DNA of 64,000 nt from Patiria miniata (taxonomy: Eukaryota > Echinodermata > Asteroidea > Valvatida > Asterinidae). The translations under genes and the position numbers were made by a program. Of this stretch, positions 1 through 10,667 are shown one piece after another. Location: assembly GCF_015706575.1 (NCBI RefSeq), contig NW_024037062.1, forward strand, positions 6,878,811 through 6,942,810. Reading direction: 5' to 3'. Position 1 is the stretch's first letter, and every line of letters begins with the position of its first letter. The notes under the pieces are model-generated. The model saw only the letters and a list, made by a program, of their open reading frames with translations, searched no databases and was not told the DNA's origin.

Positions 1-559
1 AATCATCCCCTATCCACTCCCCGGCACAGATTCACGCCACTGTGCAGCAGGATCGCCAGAGGGAGCCCTCGTCCTACGGCGTTCATCTCATGAGCGGGGC
101 TTTGTACAATAAGCCCAATAATTAAGGAATGTCTTACCACTAGAACACCAAGTTTGCCTGGGTCTGTGGTTGGTTTGAATCAACGGCAGATGCAGGAGGA
201 ACGGGGGCCATGCCCCCCCCAAAAAAAAAAAAACCCAAAAATTATACTTTTGTTTTGGTAACGTCTAAAAAAAAAAACAGCCACTGTACATCACCCACAA
301 AAATAATAAATTAAATTGACAAGGTTTTCACGAAATAGATAAGAATTTCCAACGTATGTCGCAAATGGTGGAGTTTAAGGAAATTAATTCTGGTTACAAT
401 AAGAGCATTTCGAAACTGTACTTTTAAACTCAAACAATTTAGTACACGAGAACAAGAAAATGTCTCCACAAGGATACACATTTCAATATGTATGGATAAC
501 ACTGAGGTTACAGTGTTATGCATCGGTGAAAGGCCATTTGAACAATGCGATCGGTATAC
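1..559. other. No gene recognised; presumed intron of the discoidin gene
   Basis: Contains poly-C and poly-A tracts (about 215-280). I found no exon that continues the discoidin domain in the phase required at 560. Confidence 0.4.
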
Positions 560-777
560 CTTCATCGGTGCACTTGATCCATCATCGGTGACGTTGGTCC
601 AATCTTGGCCATCGTCGCTGTAGGCCACTTTGAACTCTGTCACCCATTGGGGCCAGTTCCCATCCCCGCGCCCCTGCGTGATAACGCCAGTGATGATCAC
701 ATTAGAACCCATGTCGACCTGGATCCATGGATCGGGATCACTAGCTTCATCATTACACCAGGCTGAGGCCATACCGG
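560..777 (-). CDS. Discoidin (F5/8 type C) gene, exon 3 (internal, gene continues left)
   Basis: This exon encodes the middle of an F5/8 type C (discoidin) domain, an extracellular fold that binds lipids or carbohydrates. Visible hallmarks are the ASAWCNDEASDPDPWIQVDMG-type core, a VIITGVITQGRGD strand, and WVTEFKVAYSDDGQDW, which are the usual conserved blocks of this fold. The acceptor is ...CTCTGCAG before position 777 and the donor is GTATACC after 560, both canonical. The exon enters in phase 1, matching the end of exon 2 (2969), and leaves in phase 0 after a Lys codon. The C-terminal strands of the domain are not found in positions 1-559, so the gene probably runs out of the window. The domain call is firm; the specific ligand is unknown. 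Confidence 0.85.
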
Positions 778-2968
778 CTGCAGAGTAAGCAGATAATCAA
801 ACAAGCTGAGCAGAACATTCGGCTGTGCAAATGTACGTGCTAAGCTGAGAACCTTCGATAAGCACTACATGAGGCAGCGGTCACTTGCAAAGTAAGCGGA
901 TAGTGAGAAAGCAGTCCTAATGATGCCTAACGACGTCATGCTTAAGTTTTTTTTACATGTGCGCTTTCCTATGAGAGCCAGGTGGGACCAGGCCCGGATT
1001 AAGCGTTTCGTAGGTCTAATAGACATCAGTGTTCCGTAGGTCCTACTTAGCCCTAGGTATCGGCACCAAATTCCTGTTAATGCTATTAAAGAACAAAGCA
1101 CCATACAAAGTATACATCAAGCCAGGCCAAACTGATATAGGTCCCTGCTCTAAAAGTTTGTTGGCACTAAGGGCGTCAATCGCTTCTTAGAAGTGGGAGG
1201 GGTGGTACATACATTTTACATGTGTATCTTGATCAGACTAATGCGACTGCGACGCCTAAACGGCGTGGGGTTTCGGGGCCCGCTAAATTGAAGAGCCCCG
1301 AAAAAAATCGATTGTAGACGTCCTGTGGTGCGATCTGAGGCAATTTCTGACTACTGCCAAGGTTTTAGCAAAAGATCATCATTTAAACGGGATTTTCGAG
1401 TTTGGGGTCCTTGAATCAGCGGACGAAAATAGTTTGGGGACGACATGTTCCCCGGACCCCAGCGATCGACGCCCATGGTTGGCACCGTGCTTCAGAACGA
1501 CAGACTTGCACGTAAATTGTTTACGTAGGGCATAAAAAGTATGCCTACATGCTGTACAGAGTCAGTTGGAGAAATCGAAAATTCTAAGACAAATCCTATG
1601 ATATTTTTAAAACTTTTCTCTGCGTGGGTGTGGGTGTGTGTGTCTGGGTGTGTGTGTGTGTGCATGGGTGGCCCATATGTGTTTTGTGGCACACTACGGT
1701 ATTTTCGTAGGCCCCCCATTTATAGTTAGTCTGAGTATCACCCGTTTTCCACGGAGCCAAGTCTCGTGTATAACGTCTGATAATCGTAAACATGCAGATA
1801 TATGCAAGCCGCCCACAAGCCAATCGGAGTCGACTTTACTAAATCGTGACGTACTGACGTTATTTCATTCCCAACTCAGGACTAATGGTTTGATTGGTCA
1901 ATTCGAATGCAGTGTTTCGTAATACAACAGCAGCCTGGCGCATATTGCGTAAATGTATAGAGCGCGTGACACTTTTTTTTTTATCCATGTCTATGACGCG
2001 CAAAGGGTGAATGATCGAAGACCCGATGTAGAAAGCGCCCGCTGATTTGTCAAAATGTAAGAGGTCAAGAGGCGGTACATTGCATAATTAATCATCGAAT
2101 CTGTTCATATCTAATCTATTACATAGACTAATTTCTAGTGGACCCCGAATTTTTTGAAGGCCCTAGGCACAGTGTGCCCATTAGGTAATCCGGGCCTTGC
2201 TGGGACGTGCACGTCATTAGGTCTTAGGTCTATTGCATGGCCAACTTTATTTTTGCTAATCAAAATCGGCAGGGAAATATTCATAAGCAATACACAGACT
2301 TTTTGCTGGTATAACCTGTCCATCTTTATATCATGTGCTTTATGTGTTGTGCTTAGTACCTCAACACGTATGTTCATGCCCATGCACATGTACTTGTGAA
2401 CCACTTAGTAAGTCTGGTTATTAGACCAGATGATTCTGACAATTCTGGAATCTTGCAGACGTTCTATGGCACCATTTATAAGGCACCCTTTATATATCTT
2501 AGCTCGTATGATGAGCTGAGGTTGTCAAAATTTTAAAACCATTTTTGAAAAAAAATAACCTCTTTCAAAAAAAAATATTCAAAACCCTTGTAAATCAACC
2601 AAATTTTAGAACTATTTTTCCAGTTTCCCTGAACAATAGATAAACATGATGATATCATTTTCGAGTTATTGTGAATACGATAATTCAAGACAAAAAAAAC
2701 GACGTTTTAGTGTCAGTGCAACAACGAATATACGCCCCAACGGACGTATACCTGACTATGTTTGAATGAGCGACATGTGAAACCTGTGAAAGTTTTTCAC
2801 TTCAAAATGTGTATATATGTATATTAAGCAACACAGATTTCAATTTGAAGCACCAACCCTCAGAGGACAGTCTTAAACTCCTGGCATTTGTTGTCACCTT
2901 TGACGAATTGTTCTTTTGAATTGACTCATTGTTTATATCGTGTAATTGTTGAACGGAAGCAACATTAC
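778..2968. repeat. Intron with a decayed GC-rich repeat fragment and a TG microsatellite
   Basis: Positions about 1240-1400 match the dispersed repeat also seen at 27.3, 27.65 and 40.2 kb (GGGGCCCGCT...GGCCCC followed by TGTGGTGC-ATCTGAGG). A (TG)n-like tract with GGGTGTG variants lies at 1625-1672. The rest shows no gene. Confidence 0.6.
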
Positions 2969-3112
2969 CTTGAAGGTTAAGTCGAGCCCTGGTGGGTCCG
3001 TGATCGGCACGGTTGCTCCACATTGAGGACGCTGTGATGTTTGCATCTGGGATGCGACCATCTTCCATGCCAAAGGGTCCCACCTCAGTGCACTCCAAGA
3101 CGTCTGTCGGAG
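2969..3112 (-). CDS. Discoidin (F5/8 type C) gene, exon 2
   Basis: This 144-bp exon starts after a TTTTTTCCACTAG acceptor and ends at a GTAATG donor. It encodes the beginning of the discoidin domain: a Cys followed by GPFGMEDGRIPDANITASS, the standard N-terminal signature with the first disulfide Cys, the G-M-E-D-G-R-I turn and an N-I-T sequon. It enters in phase 1 (completing the codon begun at 4160) and exits in phase 1, so it joins 4160 and 777 without breaking frame. That three-way phase agreement is the main evidence that exons 1-3 are one gene. The intron downstream (778-2968) contains microsatellite and repeat debris. Confidence 0.85.
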
Positions 3113-3734
3113 CTAGTGGAAAAAATCGATCAGAGTGGGGCGGGTCTCATTTAAATAAAGCAATTGCAATCATGTTTTAATGAACATAGCAGCCAGGCGC
3201 AGATTCAGCCTTCTCCTGATCAAGAGTGGAGAACATTTCGAGGGAAATTTTGGGGTAAAACGATGATGACGACGACAAAACGCAACACGAAAATAAAGAA
3301 AGCGATCACTGTGATGTACCGGGAACGTCACAGTGATCAAATGTGGAGAACTTTTTTTGGGGGGGGAGCCAAATAACCCTTGGTCCCCAAAAAAGTGAGT
3401 CCAAAATATTACGGTGTGGGGCATTGACCCCCATACCCCCCTCCCCCCCCCATCCGCCCTTGCTCATGATCGTTGAAATGTGTTATGAAACTGAGCATGA
3501 TTTGGATTTGCACATTGACGCTCATGCTCAATCAGAAGAAGTATTTCACCTAGTGATCATGTTTCACCCACCTGTCCGTAAATGAATGCAAATTAGAATG
3601 TGTTCTTTTACGTTCTTAAACTTTCTTTTGTTTCGGTTCCCCTCGTTGGAAATGTTGACGTTTTGCGCGAACGCTACAGGTTAACTTTTTATGAGCTTGA
3701 TGTTATAGTGGGTCAGATTTGGAAAATATTTGGG

Positions 3735-4015
3735 GGAAGTGTGCCTTTGACGATACAAACATGGAATTTGGCACACAGTCAAAGTTTGTCATGAGAAAGG
3801 TATTTGTGTATAGGGCCATCGCAGGTTTGTCGTTTGAAAAAAATGTAGGTCGAATAACAAGCAATTTTCAAACTTTTCAAAAGGGCTGCTATTTCATGTT
3901 ATTCTACAAACATCACATTACATTACAAATCTGCGATGGCCCTATAGCCCAATATCTCTCACATGACATACTCTGATCGTGTGTCGAATTCTATGCTTGT
4001 ATCATAAAAGGCAAA
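3735..4015. repeat. MITE-like inverted repeat (half-copy at 22,985-23,085)
   Basis: The left arm (about 3760-3830, with TAGGGCCATCGCAG) and right arm (about 3920-4005, with CTGCGATGGCCCTATA) are imperfect reverse complements. The right arm recurs at 22,985-23,085. It lies in the intron between exons 1 and 2 of the discoidin gene. Confidence 0.7.
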
Positions 4016-4159
4016 CTCCCATCACCTTTCTGCCGTACTATTAAGACGACGCGAACCATCAGTCTAAAAGCTAATCGTCGTCACGAAAAAAAGGAACTAA
4101 GTTGAAAGCTGTTTTGACAACCAAAAAAAACCCATTATCTACAAAAACGTCGCACCTAC

Positions 4160-4361
4160 CTTTCGTACAACAAGAGACATGTGCACACGCTTTGACCACA
4201 TCAAGTTGGTCTCGAAAGACGTCCAGTTGGCTATACAACGGACGCAGAGCTGCTTCGAGAACCGAGTCGCAGTCACCGTTGTCGTGTGCGGCTGCAGCAA
4301 ACAGGCAGCACTGGGCCAGCACGGCGAAAATAGCTATCAGAAGGCACTTCATCTTGATCAT
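4160..4361 (-). CDS. Discoidin (F5/8 type C) gene, exon 1 with signal peptide
   Basis: First coding exon of a secreted protein. The ATG at 4361 (or the in-frame one at 4352) starts a hydrophobic signal peptide (KCLLIAIFAVLAQCCLFAAAA), followed by a mature N-terminus of about 45 residues with several Cys (GDCDSV, KACAHVSCCTK) before the donor GTAGGT at 4159. A TATA box lies about 40-48 nt upstream of the ATG, so the 5' UTR is very short. The Cys-containing linker may form an oligomerising stalk ahead of the discoidin domain (inference). Secretion and gene structure are well supported; the biological role is not determined. Confidence 0.8.
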
Positions 4362-4400
4362 CAGAGACAAACAATGTTCTGGAATCAATTCCAGTATCGC

Positions 4401-4409
4401 ATTTATATA
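4401..4409 (-). promoter_or_regulatory. TATA box of the discoidin-domain gene
   Basis: TATATAAAT on the minus strand, about 40 nt upstream of the first ATG at 4361, with no competing ATG between. A start site about 25-30 nt downstream would leave a 5' UTR of roughly 15-25 nt. Confidence 0.6.
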
Positions 4410-5288
4410 GGGTTTTATACAGCGCCTGAATAAATGCCCGAAATCAGAATGGTGGCTCATTGATCACGTGTCATTGAATTATTCTCCCAAATGCCGGGCA
4501 CAGCCGCATCACAAAATAGAAAGTCTATCACACGGTAAATAGAAGTTCAATTGCACGGTCACACTATTGGTAGTTGTGACCAATGAGATGACGAGGATTT
4601 ATTCAGTTGTAGAAAACAAATCATGAATGGCTCACATTCATTCGGTGACATAAATTATTCTCACCACTGCACTCATAAACGTTCATTCTTCAGTATAACA
4701 ACTAAACTTAGAACCCATGACGCCATGATGCGCACTAAAGGCGTTCCTCGTTAAAGTGGAACCGTCACGTATATGGGTCAGTCAGATTCCTTTAATGTCC
4801 AAGGCTCACTCTATCGTGTTTTTCCCCAAACAAGGTCGTCCAAAAGTTGTAGTAAGCTGTATTGTGGACACATTTTCGCCGAAATAACAGCTCTTGTTTT
4901 CGTAGTTTGTTTTGTGCTTTCCGCATTGTTACGAAAAGCCTTTGTTTTTGTTCTGATATCTTTTAGGTTTTTCGGCAAGTCACCTGAAACAGGTCACCTG
5001 CAAACAATTCTCCTATAGGGATGCATGTTCATTGTTTTCGTTTTGCTAAAAGAATACTTACCTTTTTTTTAAGTGATTCGTAGACTGAACTTTAAATCGG
5101 TATTTGTGTTCAAAATTCCTTGAAAAGCACATGAGTGATTTGAATGATTATTGTACCAAAAGAAAGCTCATTCATTTGGCTTTCATATCCGAGATTTTTA
5201 AAGTGCTACAGGCAAAACTTTATCACAAATCACAAACCCTGTCTGATAGGGTTGAAAATGACGTTATAGCTGTAAGACTGTGTGCACC
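4410..5288. other. Flank between the discoidin promoter and the virus-like element
   Basis: No gene recognised. About 4845-4985 resembles segments at 20,236-20,320 and 20,885-20,930 in the same orientation, including an exact 17-base AAAAGCCTTTGTTTTTG shared with 20.3 kb. These look like host repeat copies flanking the element. I could not find an inverted terminal repeat here. Confidence 0.4.
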
Positions 5289-8200
5289 ATGCATCCTTTT
5301 CTACTGAAATCGTACATGAAGGAGAGTAGGGAGCTGGGCAGGTACTATTCCAAATCCGTTCCAAGTTACGTTGATCAAAATAATATAGCGATCGATGAAC
5401 AAGAAAATTATACTCGTCGAGACTATATTCAAGCCATAAGGGCTGAAGAGAGTAAATTTAAAAACTTGAGGAAAAAGACACTACATGAGCTCAAACAGAT
5501 TGTAGACGAACACAATCTAGAATACGTACCGACGGGTTATAATGGTCGATTTTTGATAAAAGATTTATTTTCAGCGATCAAGAGATTTAAATCTCCCGAA
5601 AATTTTCAAGAGGCTGACTTCAGAGGTACGAGAAGGTTTAGAAATAAATTTCAAAACTGGGAACTGATTCCGAGACAGTTTAATAATGACGTTGAACTGG
5701 GTTTTTTTCGCACTCACGAGCGACAGATCGAAAGCAAAGTCGTATCAGAACTGAGAGAACTCACTAACATAAAGGTTCAGATTGCGATTACAGTGAGATA
5801 CGTTAAAAATGTACCTGATGGCGAACGGGTGACTGCTGAATTCACCTTCATCAGTAACAATGTGGTTATTTTGAGGGAGAGTCAGGTAAAGCAAATTCTT
5901 AAAGAAGCGATCGATCAAGTAAAAGAAAAACACGCGAGTCATACAAATCGAGGATCAGGTTGGGTAGTCGATAAAATACTCGCGTTTTACATTAACGTAA
6001 ACCGTTATGCTCAAGCAGGAGGTAGTTCTTACATAGAGCTACCCGACGATCTCAAAAATAAAAAGGCGATTATCAACGTACAAAACAAAGACAACGAATG
6101 TTTGAGATGGTGTTTGAGAGCCGCTCTTGGTAAATATTCGGACAAAGTAAAAAAGCGAATCGAAAACAACCCAAAATATCAGGTCCATGAAGAGAGAACT
6201 ACGATATACAACACGAACGATGGATTGAAATTCGAAAATATAGACTTTCCCACACCAGTGGATCAAATGTCTAGGGTAGAAAGACAAAATAATCTGTCAA
6301 TAAACGTTTTTGGTTATACTGAACAAGATAACATACATGTATTGACATTATCTAAAAACACAGATCCTACCGTTGAGGCTATCGATCTGTTGTTGTTTTC
6401 CCACGGTGATAAGAGTCACTACTGTTGGATAAAACAATTTTCTAGATTATTTTATACCGTAACGGCAGATCGACACAAGAAATATTTCTGTCAAAGATGT
6501 CTGTCACACTACGGAACGCAAGAAAAACTAGACAGATACAAACAAGATTGTGAGGGAATAGACAAACCTCCATCTAAAATCGTTTTTCCCGAGAACAACG
6601 TATTAAAATTTAAAAAAATTTAAAAACCACAGATTTGCACAGGACGCACTATTTGTCATTCACGCCGACTTTGAATCGGTACTAGAAAAAACTCAGCGCA
6701 ATAAAAAGGAAAACACGCAAAAGATAAACATTCACAAAGCAAGCGGTTATTCGTTGGTAGTCGTTAGATGCGATGGTGAAAATATGTATGGAGAAACTTA
6801 CAGGGGCAAAGACGCCACAACTAAGTTTGTAGAGCAGATGTTACAATTACAACGTGATATTAATTGCATATTTGCCAAACCCATACCCATGGAATTTACT
6901 GAGCGAGATAAAAAACATCTTGAAGAAACAAACACGTGTTGGATTTGTGAAAAACCAATTTATCCCAATTACTCGAGCAACTGTCAGTACCAGAAACCCC
7001 AAAAAACCAAAACAGAAAAACAAATAAAAGAACATCAGTACGAAAACAAAAATGGATTTATCGAGTCTAAATGTCTCGAATGCAAAAAGAAAATCAACAA
7101 ATTTAGAAAGGTGAGAGATCACTGCCACGTCACGGGTAGATATAGAGGTGCCGCGCACGCCTACTGTAACACCAAGCTACGTGTTAAACCTGGTTTTACT
7201 ACGATACCGGTCACATTACACAATTTACAAAATTACGACGCACATTTGATCATGCAAGGCATTTCTGTTTGTAATTAAGGTAAAATAAATTGTATCCCTA
7301 GAAATTCGGAAAAGTATATTTCGTTTTCAATCGGAAATCTCCGATTTATAGACTCGTTCAATTTTATGGCGTCATCGCTTGACAACTTAGTCAAAGCTTG
7401 TCCAAAAGAGTCGTTTACTTTAATGAGAAAACATTTTAAAAATTTGCCAGAGAGTTTAGACCTTTTACTACAAAAAGGAGTTTACCCTTACGAGTATATG
7501 GAATCGTTTGATAAATTTGAAGAGACCAGTCTACCACCAATCGAAAAGTTTTTACAGCAGTCTAAAAGACGAAGGGATATCGCGAGAAGACTATGACAGA
7601 GCTCGACGAGTGTGGAAAGAGTTTAGGGTAAAAAACTTAGGCGAATATCACGACCTGTACGTGACTACCGACACGTTATTACTAGCCGGCGTGTTTGAGA
7701 ATTTTAGACGCGTGTGTAAAAAGAATTATAAGTTAGATCCGGCTAATTATTTCACCGCACTCGGGTTATCGTGGGATGCACTGTTACAACACTCTCAGAT
7801 AGAACTCGAACTATTGCAAGACGTAGACAAACATTTATTTTTTGAGAGAGCGAAACGAGGAGGTATGTCGAGCGTCGGTAGCACGAGATATCACAAAACA
7901 AACAATAAATATCTGCCCGACCACGATCCGGATAAACCAACGAGTTACGTGACGTATCTAGACGCTAATAACCTATATGGTTGGGCTATGAGCCAGTACT
8001 TGCCGTACAAAGATTTTAAGTGGTTAAAGCCTAAGGAATTTAATACCGAGTATATCATGTCGATTGATAAAACGTCAGATACGGGCTATTTCTTAGAGGT
8101 AGACCTCGATTACCCAGCCGCTCTTCACGATTGGCACAAAGATTACCCACTAGAAAACATAATCATATCACAAGAATGGATGTCTGATTATCAAAACGAG

Positions 8201-9233
8201 TTATTGGATACCGAGCCTAGTAGCAAAGTACCCAAATTAACCGGCACGCTAAAACCCAAACGCAAGTACGTTTTGCACTATATCACTTTACAGCTTTATA
8301 TCGAGCTCGGATTAAAACTCAAAAAAGTACATCGCGTCTTGGGGTTTAAACAGAAGCCTTGGATGAAGTCGTACATTGATAAAAACACTCAACTCAGAAC
8401 TAAAGCGACTTTTAACTTTGAAAAAGATTTTTTTTAACTCATGAATAATAGCGTTTTTGGAAAAACGATGGAAGACGTTAGAAATAGAATGGACGCAAAG
8501 TTACTCAGAGAGGATGAGCATAAAAGTTACAAAATGATAGTGTCTAAACCAAACAACAAACAGACATCGATCTTTAAAGAATGTGAGTTGTCATTTGTCG
8601 AAATGTACAAGACTAAAACCGTGTTAAACAAACCAATCTATTGCGGAGTGAGTATTTTAGATCTCTCAAAGACGCTGATGTACGATTTTTATTATAATCG
8701 AATGAAAGCGACGTATGGAGACCGAGTCAGATTATTGTATACTGACACGGACAGTTTACTCTTAAGCGTCTACACTGACGACGTATACAAAGATATTCAG
8801 CAAAACGGGCAACAATACGACCTTTCGAATTATCCGACGGATCATCCTTTGTACGATTCAACCAATAAGAAAGTGATCGGTAAATTTAAAGACGAGTTTG
8901 GAGGTAAAATAATCAAAGAAGTCGTTTGTATAAGGCCTAATGTACTCGATTTTAACCGCTGACATCAACCTGAAAAAAGCCAAGGGTGTCACAAAATCAG
9001 TCACCTCTAAGAAATTAAAACACCGACACTACTATGACTGCATCTTAAACATGAAATCTCACTACGAAACAATGACTCACATTAGATCGGAAAATCACAT
9101 CCTTTACACCGTATCTCAAAATAAACTATCGTTGAGTCCGTTGGACACAAAGAGGTACATTTTACCGGACGGTATAAACACGCTGGCTTTTGGTCACTAC
9201 GGCGGTAATTGCGTGTCCTCGGGTACGACTTAA
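5289..9233 (+). pseudogene. Protein-primed-type family B DNA polymerase of a Polinton/adintovirus-like element (decayed)
   Basis: Replicative polymerase of the element, about 1,300 codons. I start at the ATG at 5289. In order: an N-terminal region with a Cys/His finger (YFCQRCLSH, about 6480-6550); an exonuclease domain with Exo I-like HADFESV (6661), an inserted Cys/His module (CWICEKP and VRDHCHVTGRYRGAAHAYCN, 6936-7170) and Exo II-like NLQNYDAHL (7220); Exo III-like YISFSIGNLRFIDS (7315); polymerase motif A YLDANNLYGWAM (7960); motif B MNNSVFGK (8441); motif C LYTDTDSL (8737); and the thumb KKAKGV (8972). Breaks seen: a frameshift in an A-rich run about 6605-6630, an in-frame stop at 7276-7278, a frameshift about 7550, an in-frame stop at 8435-8437 just before motif B, and a frameshift about 8938. 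The motif order and polymerase-associated finger are those of Polinton-type PolB; the family call is firm. Its stop overlaps that of the convergent integrase. Confidence 0.9.
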
Positions 9234-10212
9234 AGCTCTTGTCTCACAAAACTCCTTTTTGGGCCGTTTTGAAGGTAATAAAGAGTAGGACCCGTCGTGA
9301 CTTTTTTACCGTTAATCATTTTAAATTGACTCGTTCTTTTTTCCACGTTGAAGATGTCTACGCTCCAAATGCCTTGGCTCTTATCGAGGTTCCACCCTCT
9401 TGCTCGCCCGGGTAATATAAATATCTAACCATGGCGTCTTGCGGTAAATTCTGCTCTGTTGTGTTAACGGGGTTAGCCGGCGATTGCCGGACCTGTTCTA
9501 GTTTAACCGCCTCTGACGGTGCTTTAGCTATTAATCTCGTCGTTTCGTCGTTTATTGCCTTGATCACGCTGGGTAATCGCTCGACCCATTGCGTGTTTCT
9601 ACTCTTGGGATTTAACATTTCTTGAGCGTACTGATGACCAAACAGTCTCTCGGCTAGCGTTCGATTAAATCTTTCTACGATACCATGCGATCGGTGGTTT
9701 CCTGGTTCGCCTACGATAATCTCGACGTTTTTTGAGGCCATCCATTTTTTAAAAGCACCTTTAAATACGGTACCAGCGTCTACTCTCAACGTTTTAGGGT
9801 AACTCAAAGGCAATCTCGCGTAAATCTTGACGATAGCATCTTGGGTGGAATCAGCCGTCTTAGAAACCAAAGGTTCTGCTTCGTGGTATCGACTCGCAAC
9901 GTCGACAACCGTCAAAGCGTATTTATAAGTCTTGCGTTTTACTTTATCCCAGGGTTGGTATAGCACATCCATTTGGTGAAAGTCGTTTGGTGTTTCAAAC
10001 TCTTGCGAGGTACTCGTGGGCTTGGGTACATACGCAGGACCCGGTAGATAAATTTGCCAAATTGCTTGTTTTTTAAGCCAATCTCTGATTACCTTTTTAT
10101 CGATTTTGGTTTTATCGTGTAAATGGTCGACGGCACTTTCACCTCTCCAATAACCGCTCGGGCTATAATACAGTTTAGATAATGTTTGCATATTATTTAA
10201 TATAAAAGACAT
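9230..10212 (-). pseudogene. Retroviral-type (rve) integrase of the virus-like element, one frameshift
   Basis: DDE integrase that would insert the element's DNA into the host chromosome. ATG at 10212. An N-terminal helical region (SGYWRGESAVDHLHDKT) precedes the RNase H-like core, with catalytic Asp in FHQMDVLY, Asp in TLRVDAGTVF and Glu in SHGIVERFNR, in the D-D-E order and spacing of the rve family. The frame stops at 9358. Sequence with the expected C-terminal character continues in another frame to a stop at 9230-9232, so I read one frameshift about 9360-9380. The gene is convergent with the polymerase (stops overlap) and divergent from the next gene with 10 bp between start codons. PolB plus rve integrase together define Polinton/Maverick and adintovirus-like elements. 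Confidence 0.9.
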
Positions 10213-10222
10213 TTATAATAAT
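10213..10222. promoter_or_regulatory. Ultra-compact divergent promoter region
   Basis: Only 10 bp separate the integrase ATG (10212, minus) from the next ATG (10223, plus). TATA-like words (TATAAAAG at 10201-10208 and TTATAATAAT across the gap) overlap the coding starts, so transcription signals must sit inside the neighbouring gene. Confidence 0.5.
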
Positions 10223-10645
10223 ATGGCTAGCGTTGCTATGATGTTAGGAGGCGCGATCGTCAACGCCTTAGCTTTTACGGGTTCAAACTTTTTATTTTCA
10301 AATCTGAAACAGAGCGACGAGGAGCGTAAGAGACACGATTTAGCGATAGAACAACTCTCAGCCGCCAAAGATAAGTGGCAACGAGAACGAACGAAATATC
10401 TAGATTTTCTCAACGAACGTATCAGAAAACAAAATGCCTCTAAAGAAACATTTTCCAACGTAGACCGAGCGTTGCGTTACTACAACGAGGTGAGTGGACA
10501 GTCTACCGAACTACCCGTAGGACTGCAACGCGAACCCAAACTCGAAGATTTTTACGAGCCTGGCGACCAACAAATAGAAAGAGAACTGGCGTTTATCGCG
10601 GGAGGAACGCTATTGGTGGGCTTCTTGGCTTACAGATACCTTTAA
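10223..10645 (+). CDS. Virus-like element: small membrane/coiled-coil protein (140 aa)
   Basis: Intact ATG-to-stop frame. An N-terminal hydrophobic stretch (ASVAMMLGGAIVNALAFTG) is followed by a charged helical region rich in E, K, R and Q (residues about 30-75, likely coiled coil), a middle region with a YYNEVSG segment, and a C-terminal hydrophobic segment (LAFIAGGTLLVGFLAYRYL). Two membrane segments around a helical core suggest a virion-membrane or minor structural protein. That is inference, since I cannot assign a biochemical function. It lies 22 bp upstream of the candidate capsid gene on the same strand. It is one of the few unbroken genes in the element. Confidence 0.7.
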   Translation: MASVAMMLGGAIVNALAFTGSNFLFSNLKQSDEERKRHDLAIEQLSAAKDKWQRERTKYLDFLNERIRKQNASKETFSNVDRALRYYNEVSGQSTELPVGLQREPKLEDFYEPGDQQIERELAFIAGGTLLVGFLAYRYL

Positions 10646-10667
10646 ATTTAAAACTCGTATAAATAAA

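Noticed and set aside
4102..4433. Plus-strand frames opposite the signal-peptide exon
   Set aside because: Shadows of the minus-strand discoidin exon 1, which has a TATA box, signal peptide and splice donor.
5104..5307. Small frame just before PolB
   Set aside because: Helical-looking but with no recognised domain and no conserved position; it overlaps the PolB start. Could not be supported.
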